DNA of 64,000 nucleotides, taken from JBHFEI01 sp041928815. Lineage in GTDB: Bacteria; Pseudomonadota; Alphaproteobacteria; Rhizobiales; Rhizobiaceae. This document shows, one piece after another, positions 1 through 7,556 of this stretch; the first letter of the stretch is position 1, and each line of letters starts with the position of its first letter. The position numbers and the translations under genes are program-made. Location of the stretch: positions 90,031 to 154,030 of the forward strand of contig NZ_JBHFEI010000012.1 of the NCBI RefSeq assembly GCF_041928815.1, written 5' to 3'. Below the pieces are notes generated by a model. It had not been told where the DNA came from, ran no database searches, and was given only the letters and a program-made list of their open reading frames with translations.

Positions 1-376
1 GCAGCGCGATCGCGCCCCAGGCGGCGCCGGCGTCGAAGGAGTGGCTGTAGGAAAGCTTTTCCTCGCTGCTGCCGGGCGCGGCGAAATGCGTCTTCGACAG
101 GAGGATGACGATGGCGGAGGCCGTCTTTGCCCAGCTCTGGTTGAAATCGTTGAGGATCGGGAACAGCTTGTCCCATTCCGGCGTGTCGCGCAGGGCGTAG
201 ACGAAGCGCCAGGGCTGTGAATTGAAGGCCGACGGCGCCCAGTGCCCGGCGTCGAGGATGGTCAGCAAGGCCTGCTCGTCGAGCGCCTCGCCGCTGAAGG
301 CGCGCGGCGACCAGCGATTGAGGAAGAGCGGATCGACGTCGTATTCGGAGATGCGGTGGTTGCTTTCGGTCATCAT
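1..376 (-). CDS. Nitroreductase family protein (3' part outside window)
   Basis: The minus-strand frame from tandem ATGs at 376 and 373 stays open to the window edge and gives about 125 residues. It starts MMTESNHRISEYD and contains NRWSPRAFSGEALDEQ and APSAFNSQPWRFVY, the FMN-binding Arg/Ser-rich signature at the N terminus of nitroreductase-fold oxidoreductases. These are FMN-dependent, NAD(P)H-using cytoplasmic enzymes whose real substrates are usually unknown. The catalytic C-terminal half is not visible, so no subfamily can be given. It is divergent from the aldehyde dehydrogenase gene, with about 207 bp between the starts. Confidence 0.8.
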   Translation of the reverse strand, partial: MMTESNHRISEYDVDPLFLNRWSPRAFSGEALDEQALLTILDAGHWAPSAFNSQPWRFVYALRDTPEWDKLFPILNDFNQSWAKTASAIVILLSKTHFAAPGSSEEKLSYSHSFDAGAAWGAIAL

Positions 377-521
377 GAGGGTCCGTCATTCGCCCGTCCC
401 TGAAAGAGACCGGCCTTTTCGAGACAATCAATGTAGGCCGATCCTTTTGCGCTGCAACATCGGGGAGCGCGCCTGCGGTTGAACGCTGCGTCAACAGGGG
501 CTTTACGGGCCGGCGGGCGGA

Positions 522-551
522 TTGCCGTTCTTCTGAAAAAAGTTCTATACC
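522..551 (+). promoter_or_regulatory. Candidate promoter for the aldehyde dehydrogenase gene
   Basis: TTGCCG (522-527) and TATACC (546-551) are separated by 18 bp and lie about 33 bp upstream of the chosen ATG at 584. The spacing and an A-rich stretch before the -10 are reasonable for a housekeeping sigma promoter. The match is only moderate and was chosen by eye. Confidence 0.3.
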
Positions 552-583
552 TTCCTGCAAATATTGCCACGAGGAGGCCCGTT

Positions 584-2050
584 ATGCCGTTCAACACGCC
601 GCTCAAAGATCCGACTCTCTTCCGCCAGGCCGCGCGTGTCGGCGGCGAGTGGGTCGAGGCGGTTCCGGGCGCCTCGATCGCCGTCAACAATCCCGCCACC
701 GGGGAGATCCTCGGCCATGTGCCGAAGCTCGGCGCCGCCGAGACGAAGGCGGCGATCGCTGCCGCGCAAGCCGCGCAGGTGGAATGGGCGGCGCGCACGG
801 CCAAGGAACGTTCCGGCATCCTGCGCGCCTGGTTCGACCTGATGATCGCCAACAAGGACGATCTGGGGCGCATCCTGACGCTCGAGCAGGGCAAGCCGCT
901 GGCCGAGGCGACGGGCGAAATCGTCTACGGCGCGAGCTTCATCGAATGGTTCGCCGAGGAAGCCCGCCGGATCTACGGCGACATCGTGCCCGGCCACCAG
1001 AAGGACAAGCGCATCCTCGTCATGAAGCAGCCGATCGGCGTGGTCGCGGCGATCACGCCCTGGAACTTCCCCAACGCGATGATCACGCGCAAGGCAGGCC
1101 CCGCTTTCGCCGCCGGCTGCGCCTTGGTGCTGAAGCCCGCCTCGCAGACGCCGTTCTCGGCGATCGCGCTTGCCGTCCTCGCCGAGCGCGCCGGCCTGCC
1201 GAAGGGGCTCTTCAGCGTCATCACCGGCTCCGCCCGCGAGATCGGCGCCGAGATGACGTCGAACCCGGTCGTGCGCAAGCTCACCTTCACGGGGTCGACG
1301 GAGATCGGCACCGAGCTCTACCGCCAGTCGGCGCCGACCATCAAGAAGCTCGGCCTCGAGCTCGGCGGCAACGCGCCCTTCATCGTCTTCGACGATGCCG
1401 ATCTCGATGCGGCCGTCGAAGGGGCGCTGATCGCCAAGTTCCGCAACAACGGTCAGACCTGCGTCTGCGCCAACCGGATCTACGTGCAGGCCGACGTCTA
1501 CGATGCCTTCGCCGACAAGCTCGCTGTTGCCGTCGGCAAGCTCAAGACCGGCAACGGCCTCGACGAGGGCGTCGTGCTCGGCCCGCTGATCGACGCGCCG
1601 GCGCTGGAAAAGGTCGAGGAGCACATTTCCGACGCGCTCGGCAAGGGCGCCCGCATCCTCCAGGGCGGCAAGCGCCACCCGCTGGGCGGCACCTTCTTCG
1701 AGGCGACCATCCTCGCCGACGTCACGTCCGACATGGCGGTCGCCCGCGAGGAGACCTTCGGCCCGCTCGCGCCGCTTTTCCGCTTCGACGACGAGGCGGA
1801 CGTGATCGCCCAGGCGAACGACACGGAGTTCGGCCTCGCCTCCTATTTCTACGCCAAGGACCTCGCCCGTGTCTTCCGCGTCGCCGAGGCGCTGGAATAT
1901 GGCATGGTCGGCGTCAATACCGGGCTGATCTCGACGGCGGAAGCGCCGTTCGGCGGCGTCAAGCTGTCGGGTCTCGGCCGTGAGGGGTCGCGCTACGGCA
2001 TCGAGGAGTTCACCGAGATCAAATATGTCTGCCTCGGCGGCATCGCCTGA
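584..2050 (+). CDS. gabD: NAD(P)-dependent aldehyde (succinate-semialdehyde type) dehydrogenase
   Basis: A 488-residue cytoplasmic aldehyde dehydrogenase that oxidises an aldehyde to its acid, with succinate semialdehyde the classical substrate of this subfamily. Visible motifs are WNFPNAMITRKAGPA (cofactor cleft), FTGSTEIG, the general-base Glu in LELGGNAP (near residue 259) and the nucleophile in GQTCVCANR (Cys near 293). The frame is open back to 479, but the ATG at 584 is preferred because GAGGAGG sits at 571-577 and the protein then has the normal family length. It is followed 95 bp later by an HpcH-type aldolase. In this context it may instead oxidise the aldehyde released by that aldolase, so the gabD name is family-level. 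Confidence 0.8.
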   Translation: MPFNTPLKDPTLFRQAARVGGEWVEAVPGASIAVNNPATGEILGHVPKLGAAETKAAIAAAQAAQVEWAARTAKERSGILRAWFDLMIANKDDLGRILTLEQGKPLAEATGEIVYGASFIEWFAEEARRIYGDIVPGHQKDKRILVMKQPIGVVAAITPWNFPNAMITRKAGPAFAAGCALVLKPASQTPFSAIALAVLAERAGLPKGLFSVITGSAREIGAEMTSNPVVRKLTFTGSTEIGTELYRQSAPTIKKLGLELGGNAPFIVFDDADLDAAVEGALIAKFRNNGQTCVCANRIYVQADVYDAFADKLAVAVGKLKTGNGLDEGVVLGPLIDAPALEKVEEHISDALGKGARILQGGKRHPLGGTFFEATILADVTSDMAVAREETFGPLAPLFRFDDEADVIAQANDTEFGLASYFYAKDLARVFRVAEALEYGMVGVNTGLISTAEAPFGGVKLSGLGREGSRYGIEEFTEIKYVCLGGIA

Positions 2051-2145
2051 GGCGGGCTTGCATCCGGCCCCCGATGGATGCGTACGCTCGAGCGCGGCGC
2101 AGGGACCGCGTCGCCGCTCACCACACATGAAGAAGGCCGTTTGCC

Positions 2146-2943
2146 ATGCCCGCGCCCCCGAACAGCTTCAAGGCCGCCCTTCATGAACGGCGTTTCCAGG
2201 TCGGCCTCTGGGCAGCGCTTGCCAATGCCTATACGACGGAAGTCCTCTCGGGCAGCGGCTATGACTGGCTGCTCATCGATGCCGAGCACGGGCCGAACGA
2301 CCTGCCGCTGATCTCGGCGCAGATCGCCGCCGCCGCGCCGAGCCATCCGATCGTCCGCCTTCCGGTCGGCGAGGCCTGGATGATCAAGCAGGTGCTCGAT
2401 GCCGGTGCCCAGACGCTGCTGATCCCGATGGTCGAAAGCGTGGCGCAGGCGGAGGCGCTCGTCCGGGCGGTGCGCTATCCGCCGGCCGGCATGCGCGGCG
2501 TTGGCGCCGCGCTCGGCCGTGCCTCCCGCTTCGGCCGCATCGGCGACTATCTGACGACGGCCGACGAGGAGATCTGCCTGCTCCTGCAGATCGAGAGCCG
2601 CGCGGGGCTTGCGGCGCTCGACGGCATCGCGGCGCTCGAGGGCGTGGACGGCATCTTCATCGGCCCCTCCGATCTCGCCGCCGACATGGGCCATCTCGGC
2701 CAGTCCGGCGCCGAACCGGTGCAGCAGGCGATCGTTGACGCCTTCCGGCGCATCGGCCGCGCCGGCAAGGCGCGGGGCATCATGTCCCTTGATCTCGCCC
2801 AGTGCCATGCCTATCGCGCGATGGGCGCCGATTTCATGGCGATCGGCGCCGACGTGACCCTGCTCGCCCAGGCGGCGACGGCTTTGCGTCAGAGCTTCCT
2901 TGGCGAAGGGCCCGAGCCTGCGTCTTCTGCCTCCGGCTACTGA
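2146..2943 (+). CDS. HpcH/HpaI family aldolase (2-keto-3-deoxy acid aldolase)
   Basis: A 265-residue class II aldolase of the HpcH/HpaI/YfaU family. These metal-dependent enzymes split 2-keto-3-deoxy sugar acids or 4-hydroxy-2-oxo acids into pyruvate and an aldehyde. Landmarks are GLWAALANAY, LIDAEHGPND, the metal-binding Glu in LLQIESRAG and Asp in FIGPSDLAAD, and an Arg-rich MRGVGAALGRASRFG segment. The ATG at 2146 follows an AGAAGG ribosome site. The last 7 bp overlap the convergent oxidoreductase gene. Lying between an aldehyde dehydrogenase and sugar-oxidising enzymes suggests a sugar-acid pathway. The exact keto acid cannot be read from sequence. Confidence 0.85.
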   Translation: MPAPPNSFKAALHERRFQVGLWAALANAYTTEVLSGSGYDWLLIDAEHGPNDLPLISAQIAAAAPSHPIVRLPVGEAWMIKQVLDAGAQTLLIPMVESVAQAEALVRAVRYPPAGMRGVGAALGRASRFGRIGDYLTTADEEICLLLQIESRAGLAALDGIAALEGVDGIFIGPSDLAADMGHLGQSGAEPVQQAIVDAFRRIGRAGKARGIMSLDLAQCHAYRAMGADFMAIGADVTLLAQAATALRQSFLGEGPEPASSASGY

Positions 2944-4025
2944 CCGGCGATCGCCAGCAGGCGCGGCATGGGTGTCTCCGGGCTCCACCGGTGAAAATCG
3001 ACAATGCGCCGGACGAGCTTGTCGGCGTGGTGGTTGGCGATGTCGGCGAGCCGGTGGTCGAGGAACGGATTGGCGAAGCGCTCGAGCGTCGTTGCGACAT
3101 AGCGGGAGGCCTCCGCCCCGAGCCCTTTCGCCGCGAAGGCGGGCACGACCTCCGCCGCGTAGAGATCGGACAGCGTGCCGGCGATCCGGGGCACGGCGAG
3201 GATCTCGCGGACGAATTCCGCCTCGGGCCGGTGCTCCTTCAGCCAGATGTCGGCGAGCACGGTATGGCCGAGGTTGAGGATGTGCAGCTTCAGCTTCTCG
3301 TAGGGCGTCAGGTCGTCGGTCAGCACGATGGATGGGTGTTCGCACGGGGCGACAAGGCCGGGCTGCCGCTCGATCGCCCAGAGCGCATAGGGTTCGGCCA
3401 CGGCACCGGCGGGTTCCAGCGGCTCCGAGACGATACGGTCGACCAGCGTGTTGCCCCAGACGACCCCATCCTTCAGGAATCCGGCAAAGGACCGGCCGCC
3501 GATCCGTGACTCGGCCAGCGAGACAACCAGCCTCTGCAGCGTTTCGCCGTTGCGGGAGACGAGTTCGCAGGGCAGAACCGTCAACGGCCGCGCCCCGGCA
3601 TCGAAGCGCGCCTTCAGCAGCACGAGGAGCTTGCCCGGAAAGGAGCGCGGCACGGTCTTTTCCGCGTCGTCCTCGCCGATCCGGTAGCCGGTGTCGCCGG
3701 TGTTGGAAATCAGCACCTCCGCCTCCTCGGCGACGATCCGGCAAAGCTCGGGCCAGGCGTCCTGGGCGGAGAGCGCACGCGTGATGCTTTTGACCTGAAC
3801 CCGTTTCTCCACCCGTTCGCCGCCCTCGACGCCGCGGACGATGACGGGAAAGCCGCCCGGAGCGGCCAGCGCCGGAAGGCGGCCGGCCCGCTCGGCCGAT
3901 CTGGTCGTCTGCACCACCGTGACCGGTCCGAGCGCCTTGCCCGCCGCCAGCGCCTCGCTGACGAAGAGGTCGGCATGGGCCTGAAGGAAGCGGCTGGTGC
4001 CGAATTGCACGATCGGTGTGGGCAT
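2937..4025 (-). CDS. Mannitol dehydrogenase / tagaturonate reductase-like oxidoreductase
   Basis: A 362-residue member of the mannitol dehydrogenase/UxaB/UxuB superfamily. Members reduce ketoses or keto-hexuronates such as D-tagaturonate and D-fructuronate with NADH, or oxidise polyols. The N terminus has the Rossmann start IVQFGTSRFLQAHADLF. Further on come SNTGDTGYRIG, LPCELVSRNGE, DRIVSEPLEP and the C-terminal HILNLGHTVLADIWL segment carrying the catalytic-type Lys/Asn/His pattern. Classical UxaB/UxuB/MtlK are nearer 480 residues, so this is a compact form. The ATG at 4025 is chosen over an in-frame TTG at 4031 because AAGGA sits 7 nt upstream. It lies 27 bp downstream of the GntR gene, most likely in one transcript. 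Confidence 0.75.
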   Translation of the reverse strand: MPTPIVQFGTSRFLQAHADLFVSEALAAGKALGPVTVVQTTRSAERAGRLPALAAPGGFPVIVRGVEGGERVEKRVQVKSITRALSAQDAWPELCRIVAEEAEVLISNTGDTGYRIGEDDAEKTVPRSFPGKLLVLLKARFDAGARPLTVLPCELVSRNGETLQRLVVSLAESRIGGRSFAGFLKDGVVWGNTLVDRIVSEPLEPAGAVAEPYALWAIERQPGLVAPCEHPSIVLTDDLTPYEKLKLHILNLGHTVLADIWLKEHRPEAEFVREILAVPRIAGTLSDLYAAEVVPAFAAKGLGAEASRYVATTLERFANPFLDHRLADIANHHADKLVRRIVDFHRWSPETPMPRLLAIAGQ

Positions 4026-4052
4026 GGTCAATCCTTCGTCGGCTTCATGGCG

Positions 4053-4931
4053 TCAGGAAATGGAGTGCAGCAGCGTCTCGCGCGCCGAACGGAGATGGCG
4101 TCGGCAGGCCGTCTCGATGGCGGCGGCGTCGCGCGAGCGCAGTGCGGCGATATAGTCGAGATGTTCCTCGATCGCCCGCCCGTTGCGCTCGCGCTGATTC
4201 GTCTTGTTCCACTGGTAGTGATAGTGGAAGACGATCGCGATGATGTCGTAGAAATCGATGATGAAGCGGTTGCTCGATGCGCGGTGGACGAGCAGGTGGA
4301 AGCGTTCGTCGAGTTCGGAGAATTCGAGGTAGCGGCTGTCGATCGCGTGGAGGAGGCGCCGGTGCACGTCCTCGATATCGTCGAGTTCGGCCCAGGCCGG
4401 ATGGCGTGCATCGAGGCCGGCGAAGCCGAGCGCGGAGCGCAGCTCGAACATTTCGCGCACCTCGGTCAGTTCGAGCGCGAATTCCCGGGTGAAGCCCTTG
4501 AGGATCCAGTGGCTGTTCGGGCGCTTCTCGATCAGGCCGAAACGGCTGAAACGGATGAGGAATTCGCGCACGCTCGTCGTGCCGATGCCGATGTCGCGGG
4601 CAAGCTCCAGCTCGTTGATCTGCATGCCGGGCTCGGCGCCGCCGGCGAGAATCCGGCGCATGAAGCTGCGCTCGATGATCTGCGACAGCGAGTCGGTTTC
4701 CTCTGCCGGGAAGTAGTCGGCGGGCCTCGGCGCGCGCAGCACCGTTTTCGCCCGCTTGTCCCATTCGACGAGACCGAGCGCCTCCATCCGCGTCAGGATG
4801 GCGCGCACCGTCGTACGGCTCACCTTGAGCTGCGCGCCGAGTTCGGGTTCGGACGGCAGGGTGCGGGTTTCCGCGATCAGGGAGAGGCAGCGGTTGAACG
4901 CATCCTTGAAGACGGTGTTCTGCTTTGCCAT
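4053..4931 (-). CDS. GntR/FadR-type regulator with tandem winged-helix domains and FCD ligand domain
   Basis: A 292-residue cytoplasmic transcription factor. Residues about 25-58 form a GntR winged helix (LPSEPELGAQLKVSRTTVRA). Residues about 92-140 form a second one (INELELARDIGIGTTSVREF). Residues about 150-285 look like an FCD domain with metal-ligand-type residues in LDERFHLLVH and the late RRHLRS. Ordinary FadR/FCD regulators are about 220-250 residues with one DNA-binding domain, so the doubling is unusual. It is divergent from the aldo-keto reductase and precedes the tagaturonate-reductase-like gene. A palindromic CGATAAAA element between the divergent genes and another before the ABC importer are the likely binding sites. 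Confidence 0.85.
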   Translation of the reverse strand: MAKQNTVFKDAFNRCLSLIAETRTLPSEPELGAQLKVSRTTVRAILTRMEALGLVEWDKRAKTVLRAPRPADYFPAEETDSLSQIIERSFMRRILAGGAEPGMQINELELARDIGIGTTSVREFLIRFSRFGLIEKRPNSHWILKGFTREFALELTEVREMFELRSALGFAGLDARHPAWAELDDIEDVHRRLLHAIDSRYLEFSELDERFHLLVHRASSNRFIIDFYDIIAIVFHYHYQWNKTNQRERNGRAIEEHLDYIAALRSRDAAAIETACRRHLRSARETLLHSIS

Positions 4932-5006
4932 GATGGGTCTGCTCGGTCTTCTCGAAGGACAGGGTGCGGCCCGCCGGCGGCCTCCCCACTGTTCCCATCT
5001 TATCCG

Positions 5007-5035
5007 TTGACGCGCAACTGTCTATTGCCGATAAA
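5007..5035 (+). promoter_or_regulatory. Promoter of the aldo-keto reductase gene
   Basis: TTGACG (5007-5012) and GATAAA (5030-5035) are spaced by exactly 17 bp, about 60 bp upstream of the ATG at 5096. The -10 lies inside the candidate operator at 5023-5036, a classical arrangement for repression. Confidence 0.55.
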
Positions 5036-5036
5036 A
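5023..5036. promoter_or_regulatory. Candidate GntR operator (site 1)
   Basis: TATTGCCGATAAAA matches the perfect palindrome TTTTATCGATAAAA found at 6377-6390 in 11 of 14 positions, with one intact CGATAAAA half-site. It lies between the divergent GntR and aldo-keto reductase genes and covers the -10 element of the latter. It also sits inside a wider TGTCT...AGACA inverted repeat (5019-5040 region). Assignment to the adjacent regulator is inference from position. Confidence 0.5.
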
Positions 5037-5095
5037 GACAGGAATGCCGCCGCTCCGGCGGCGCGATCAGGCAGCGCGGGCTCAAGGACAGACGC

Positions 5096-6115
5096 ATGAA
5101 GACGAGAACCATCGGCCGGACCGACCTGGCGGTCACCGAATATTCCTTCGGGACTGCAGCGCTCGGCGGGCTTTACCGCGAATGCACGCGAGAGGCGGCG
5201 ATCGACACGCTGCAGGCGGCCTGGGACAGGGGCCTGCGCTACTTCGACACCGCCCCCTGGTATGGCCTCGGCCTCGCCGAACGCCGGGTCGGCGACTTCC
5301 TGCGCGACAAGCCGCGCGACAGCTACGTCTTGTCGACCAAGGTCGGGCGGCTGCTGCGCCCGGTGCCCGACGACAAGGTGCCGGATTATTCCTACGTCAA
5401 GCCGCTCTCCTTCGATGCCGACTACGACTACAGCTATGACGGGATCATGCGCTCGGTCGAGTTCAGCTATGCCCGGCTCGGGCTGAACCGGATCGACATC
5501 CTCTATGTCCATGACATCGGCGTCTACACCCACGGGGCGGCGCGCAACGCCGTGCTGATCGATCAGCTCCTCTCCTCGGGCCTCAAGGCGCTGGAGGCGT
5601 TGAAATCCAGCGGGGCGATCAGGGCCTACGGGCTCGGCGTCAACGAAGTGCCCGTCTGCCTGGAGGTGATGCGCCAGGCCGCGCTCGACTGCATCCTGCT
5701 TGCCGGGCGCTACACGCTGCTCGACCGCTCGGCCGTGGCGGAGCTCATTCCGGCGTGCGTGGCGGCAGGCACGTCGCTCGTCGTCGGCGGCGTCTTCAAT
5801 TCCGGCATCCTCGCGACTGGAGCGACGGAGGGTGCGCATTTCGACTACAGGCCGGCGGACGCGGATGTCCTCGCCAGGGTGAAGGCCATGGAGGCCGCGG
5901 CGGCCGGCCTTGGCCTGCCGCTCGCCGCGCCGGCGATCCAGTTTCCGCTGTCCCATCCGGCTGTCGCCTCCGTGCTGCTCGGCACCGCCAAGCCGGCGAG
6001 CCTCGCGCGCAACATGGACCTGACCGAATCGCCGCTTGGCGCCGCCGACTTTGCCGCCTTCGAGCCCCACACGCTGGTCGCGCCGCCGCTCGGCACCGAG
6101 GCGGTCCGCGAGTAG
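5096..6115 (+). CDS. Aldo/keto reductase, aldose 1-dehydrogenase type
   Basis: A 339-residue TIM-barrel NAD(P)-dependent oxidoreductase. It begins MKTRTIGRTDLAVTEYSFGT. The catalytic-type Tyr lies in FDTAPWYGLGLAERRVG and the Lys in YVLSTKVGRLL. DILYVHDIG replaces the usual DxxxxHxxD segment, and LLGTAKPASLARN closes the cofactor site. This arrangement resembles D-threo-aldose, L-fucose or L-galactose 1-dehydrogenases and pyridoxal 4-dehydrogenase, which oxidise a sugar to its lactone. The frame is open to 4964, but the ATG at 5096 gives the family N terminus and follows AAGGACAG. It lies upstream of the sugar importer and has its own predicted promoter and operator. Confidence 0.8.
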   Translation: MKTRTIGRTDLAVTEYSFGTAALGGLYRECTREAAIDTLQAAWDRGLRYFDTAPWYGLGLAERRVGDFLRDKPRDSYVLSTKVGRLLRPVPDDKVPDYSYVKPLSFDADYDYSYDGIMRSVEFSYARLGLNRIDILYVHDIGVYTHGAARNAVLIDQLLSSGLKALEALKSSGAIRAYGLGVNEVPVCLEVMRQAALDCILLAGRYTLLDRSAVAELIPACVAAGTSLVVGGVFNSGILATGATEGAHFDYRPADADVLARVKAMEAAAAGLGLPLAAPAIQFPLSHPAVASVLLGTAKPASLARNMDLTESPLGAADFAAFEPHTLVAPPLGTEAVRE

Positions 6116-6215
6116 GGACGCCTCGGCCGGCGTGGCGCGCACACGGTTGCGCCGACCTAAAATGGATTGAAAATTCCGTTATAGAAAAAAATGGAATGAA
6201 TGAACTGAATTTCGC

Positions 6216-6243
6216 TTGCAATTCTGTCGACCTGCGGTAGCGT
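6216..6243 (+). promoter_or_regulatory. Distal promoter-like element of the ABC operon
   Basis: TTGCAA (6216-6221) and TAGCGT (6238-6243) are spaced by 16 bp. The same TTGCAATTC...TAGCGT pattern recurs at 6332-6360. The -10 is weak against a TATAAT consensus. Confidence 0.35.
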
Positions 6244-6331
6244 AGGGCCAGTCGCGGTCAGGACGCGGCGGAGGAACCGGATGGGGTCGCGGGGAGGCGA
6301 CGGGCATCCGCAGATCGCTGCAACCGCTCCC

Positions 6332-6360
6332 TTGCAATTCGCCAGCGATGGGACTAGCGT
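6332..6360 (+). promoter_or_regulatory. Proximal promoter-like element of the ABC operon
   Basis: TTGCAA (6332-6337) and TAGCGT (6355-6360) are spaced by 17 bp. Transcription would start near 6367, 10 bp before the palindrome at 6377-6390, so a bound repressor would block early elongation. It is the better spaced of the two copies. Confidence 0.4.
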
Positions 6361-6376
6361 GACGCGGTAAAGTGTT

Positions 6377-6390
6377 TTTTATCGATAAAA
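6377..6390. promoter_or_regulatory. Candidate GntR operator (site 2), perfect palindrome
   Basis: TTTTATCGATAAAA is a perfect 14-bp palindrome in a GC-rich background, 65 bp upstream of the substrate-binding protein start and just after a promoter-like element. It shares CGATAAAA with the site overlapping the aldo-keto reductase promoter. The shared element links the two transcription units to one regulator, most simply the tandem-HTH GntR protein encoded next to site 1. Confidence 0.55.
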
Positions 6391-6454
6391 TCCGGTCGCC
6401 GCGCCCCGGCCGGATTCGAGGAGACGGAACAGGGTTGCTGTCGGAGGAGAATCC

Positions 6455-7444
6455 ATGAAATTGACCAAGAGCATGCTGTCGCGCCGCAGCTTCACGGCGC
6501 TCGCCGGAGCGGCGCTCTTCGCCACGATGTCGCCGGTCGCGTCCTTCGCCCAGGACGTCACCATCCCGATCATCGTCAAGGACACGACGTCATTCTACTG
6601 GCAGATCGTGCTCGCCGGCGCCCGTGCCGCCGGCAAGGATCTCGGCGTCAACGTTCCCGAACTCGGCGCCCAGTCCGAGGCCGACATCAACGGCCAGATC
6701 AGCATCCTCGAAAATGCCGTCGCCGGCAGCCCTGCCGCCGTCGTCATCTCGCCGACGGAATTCAAGGCGCTCGGCAAGCCGATCGACGAGGCCGCCAAGG
6801 CCGTTCCGATCATCGGCATCGATTCCAGCGCCGACTCGAAGGCCTTCACCTCGTTCCTGACCACCGACAACGTTCAGGGCGGGCGCATCGCCGCCGACGG
6901 CCTCGCCGCGGCGATCAAGGAAGCGACCGGCAAGGAAGAGGGCGAAGTCGCCATCATCACCTCGCTTCCGGGCGTCGGCTCGCTCGACCAGCGCCATGAA
7001 GGCTTCATGGAGCAGATCAAGGCGAAATATCCGGGCCTGAAGGTCATCGCCGACAAATATGCCGACGGCCAGGCGACCACCGGCCTCAACATGATGACCG
7101 ACCTGATCACCGCCAATCCGAACCTCGTCGGCGTCTTCGCCTCGAACCTGATCATGGCACAGGGCGTCGGCCAGGCGATCGCGGAAAACAAGCTCGGCGA
7201 CAAGATCAAGGTCATCGGCTTCGACAGCGACGAGAAGACGGTCGGCTTCCTCAAGGAAGGCGTGCTTGCCGGCCTCGTCGTTCAGGATCCCTACCGCATG
7301 GGCTATGACGGCGTGAAGACGGCGCTCGCCGTCTCCAAGGGCGAGAAGGTCGAGACCTTCGTCGACACCGGCGCCAATCTGGTGACCAAGGCCAACATGG
7401 CCGATCCGAAGATCGACGCGCTGCTGAACCCGAAGGTCAACTGA
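6455..7444 (+). CDS. Sugar ABC transporter, periplasmic substrate-binding protein
   Basis: A 329-residue type I periplasmic-binding-fold protein of the ribose/CUT2 class. The N terminus has a Tat-like signal: RRSFT, a hydrophobic stretch, then SFAQ as the probable cleavage site near residue 33. The mature part shows VKDTTSFYWQIVLAGA, AQSEADINGQISILENA, VVISPTEFKALG, IIGIDSSADS and IGFDSDEKTVGFLKEG, all typical of pentose/hexose-binding proteins. A strong GGAGGAGA ribosome site precedes the ATG. It is the first gene of a binding protein-ATPase-permease set. The ligand cannot be named, but an aldose or deoxyaldose fits the neighbouring enzymes. Confidence 0.88.
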   Translation: MKLTKSMLSRRSFTALAGAALFATMSPVASFAQDVTIPIIVKDTTSFYWQIVLAGARAAGKDLGVNVPELGAQSEADINGQISILENAVAGSPAAVVISPTEFKALGKPIDEAAKAVPIIGIDSSADSKAFTSFLTTDNVQGGRIAADGLAAAIKEATGKEEGEVAIITSLPGVGSLDQRHEGFMEQIKAKYPGLKVIADKYADGQATTGLNMMTDLITANPNLVGVFASNLIMAQGVGQAIAENKLGDKIKVIGFDSDEKTVGFLKEGVLAGLVVQDPYRMGYDGVKTALAVSKGEKVETFVDTGANLVTKANMADPKIDALLNPKVN

Positions 7445-7556
7445 TCGATCGCCCGCGCCCGGCGAATGTCCCGCATTCGCCGGCATGCATAAGGACATGT
7501 CTCGCCGCGCCAGAACGAAAGGCGCGGCGGACGTCGCGGAAGACGGGGAGGACACC

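Larger units (their letters stand above)
6116..6454. other. 339-bp regulatory intergenic region before the sugar ABC transporter
   Basis: The region contains an AT-rich island (about 6160-6222) in otherwise GC-rich DNA, with a weak ATTCC/GGAAT inverted repeat at 6173-6197. It also has two similar promoter-like elements and a perfect 14-bp palindrome, listed separately. No coding frame is convincing. It is the only long non-coding stretch in the catabolic region and probably carries most of its transcriptional control. Confidence 0.6.

Noticed and set aside
6173..6197. ATTCC-N15-GGAAT inverted repeat as a separate operator
   Set aside because: Only five-base arms in an AT-rich stretch; expected by chance and not repeated elsewhere in the window.
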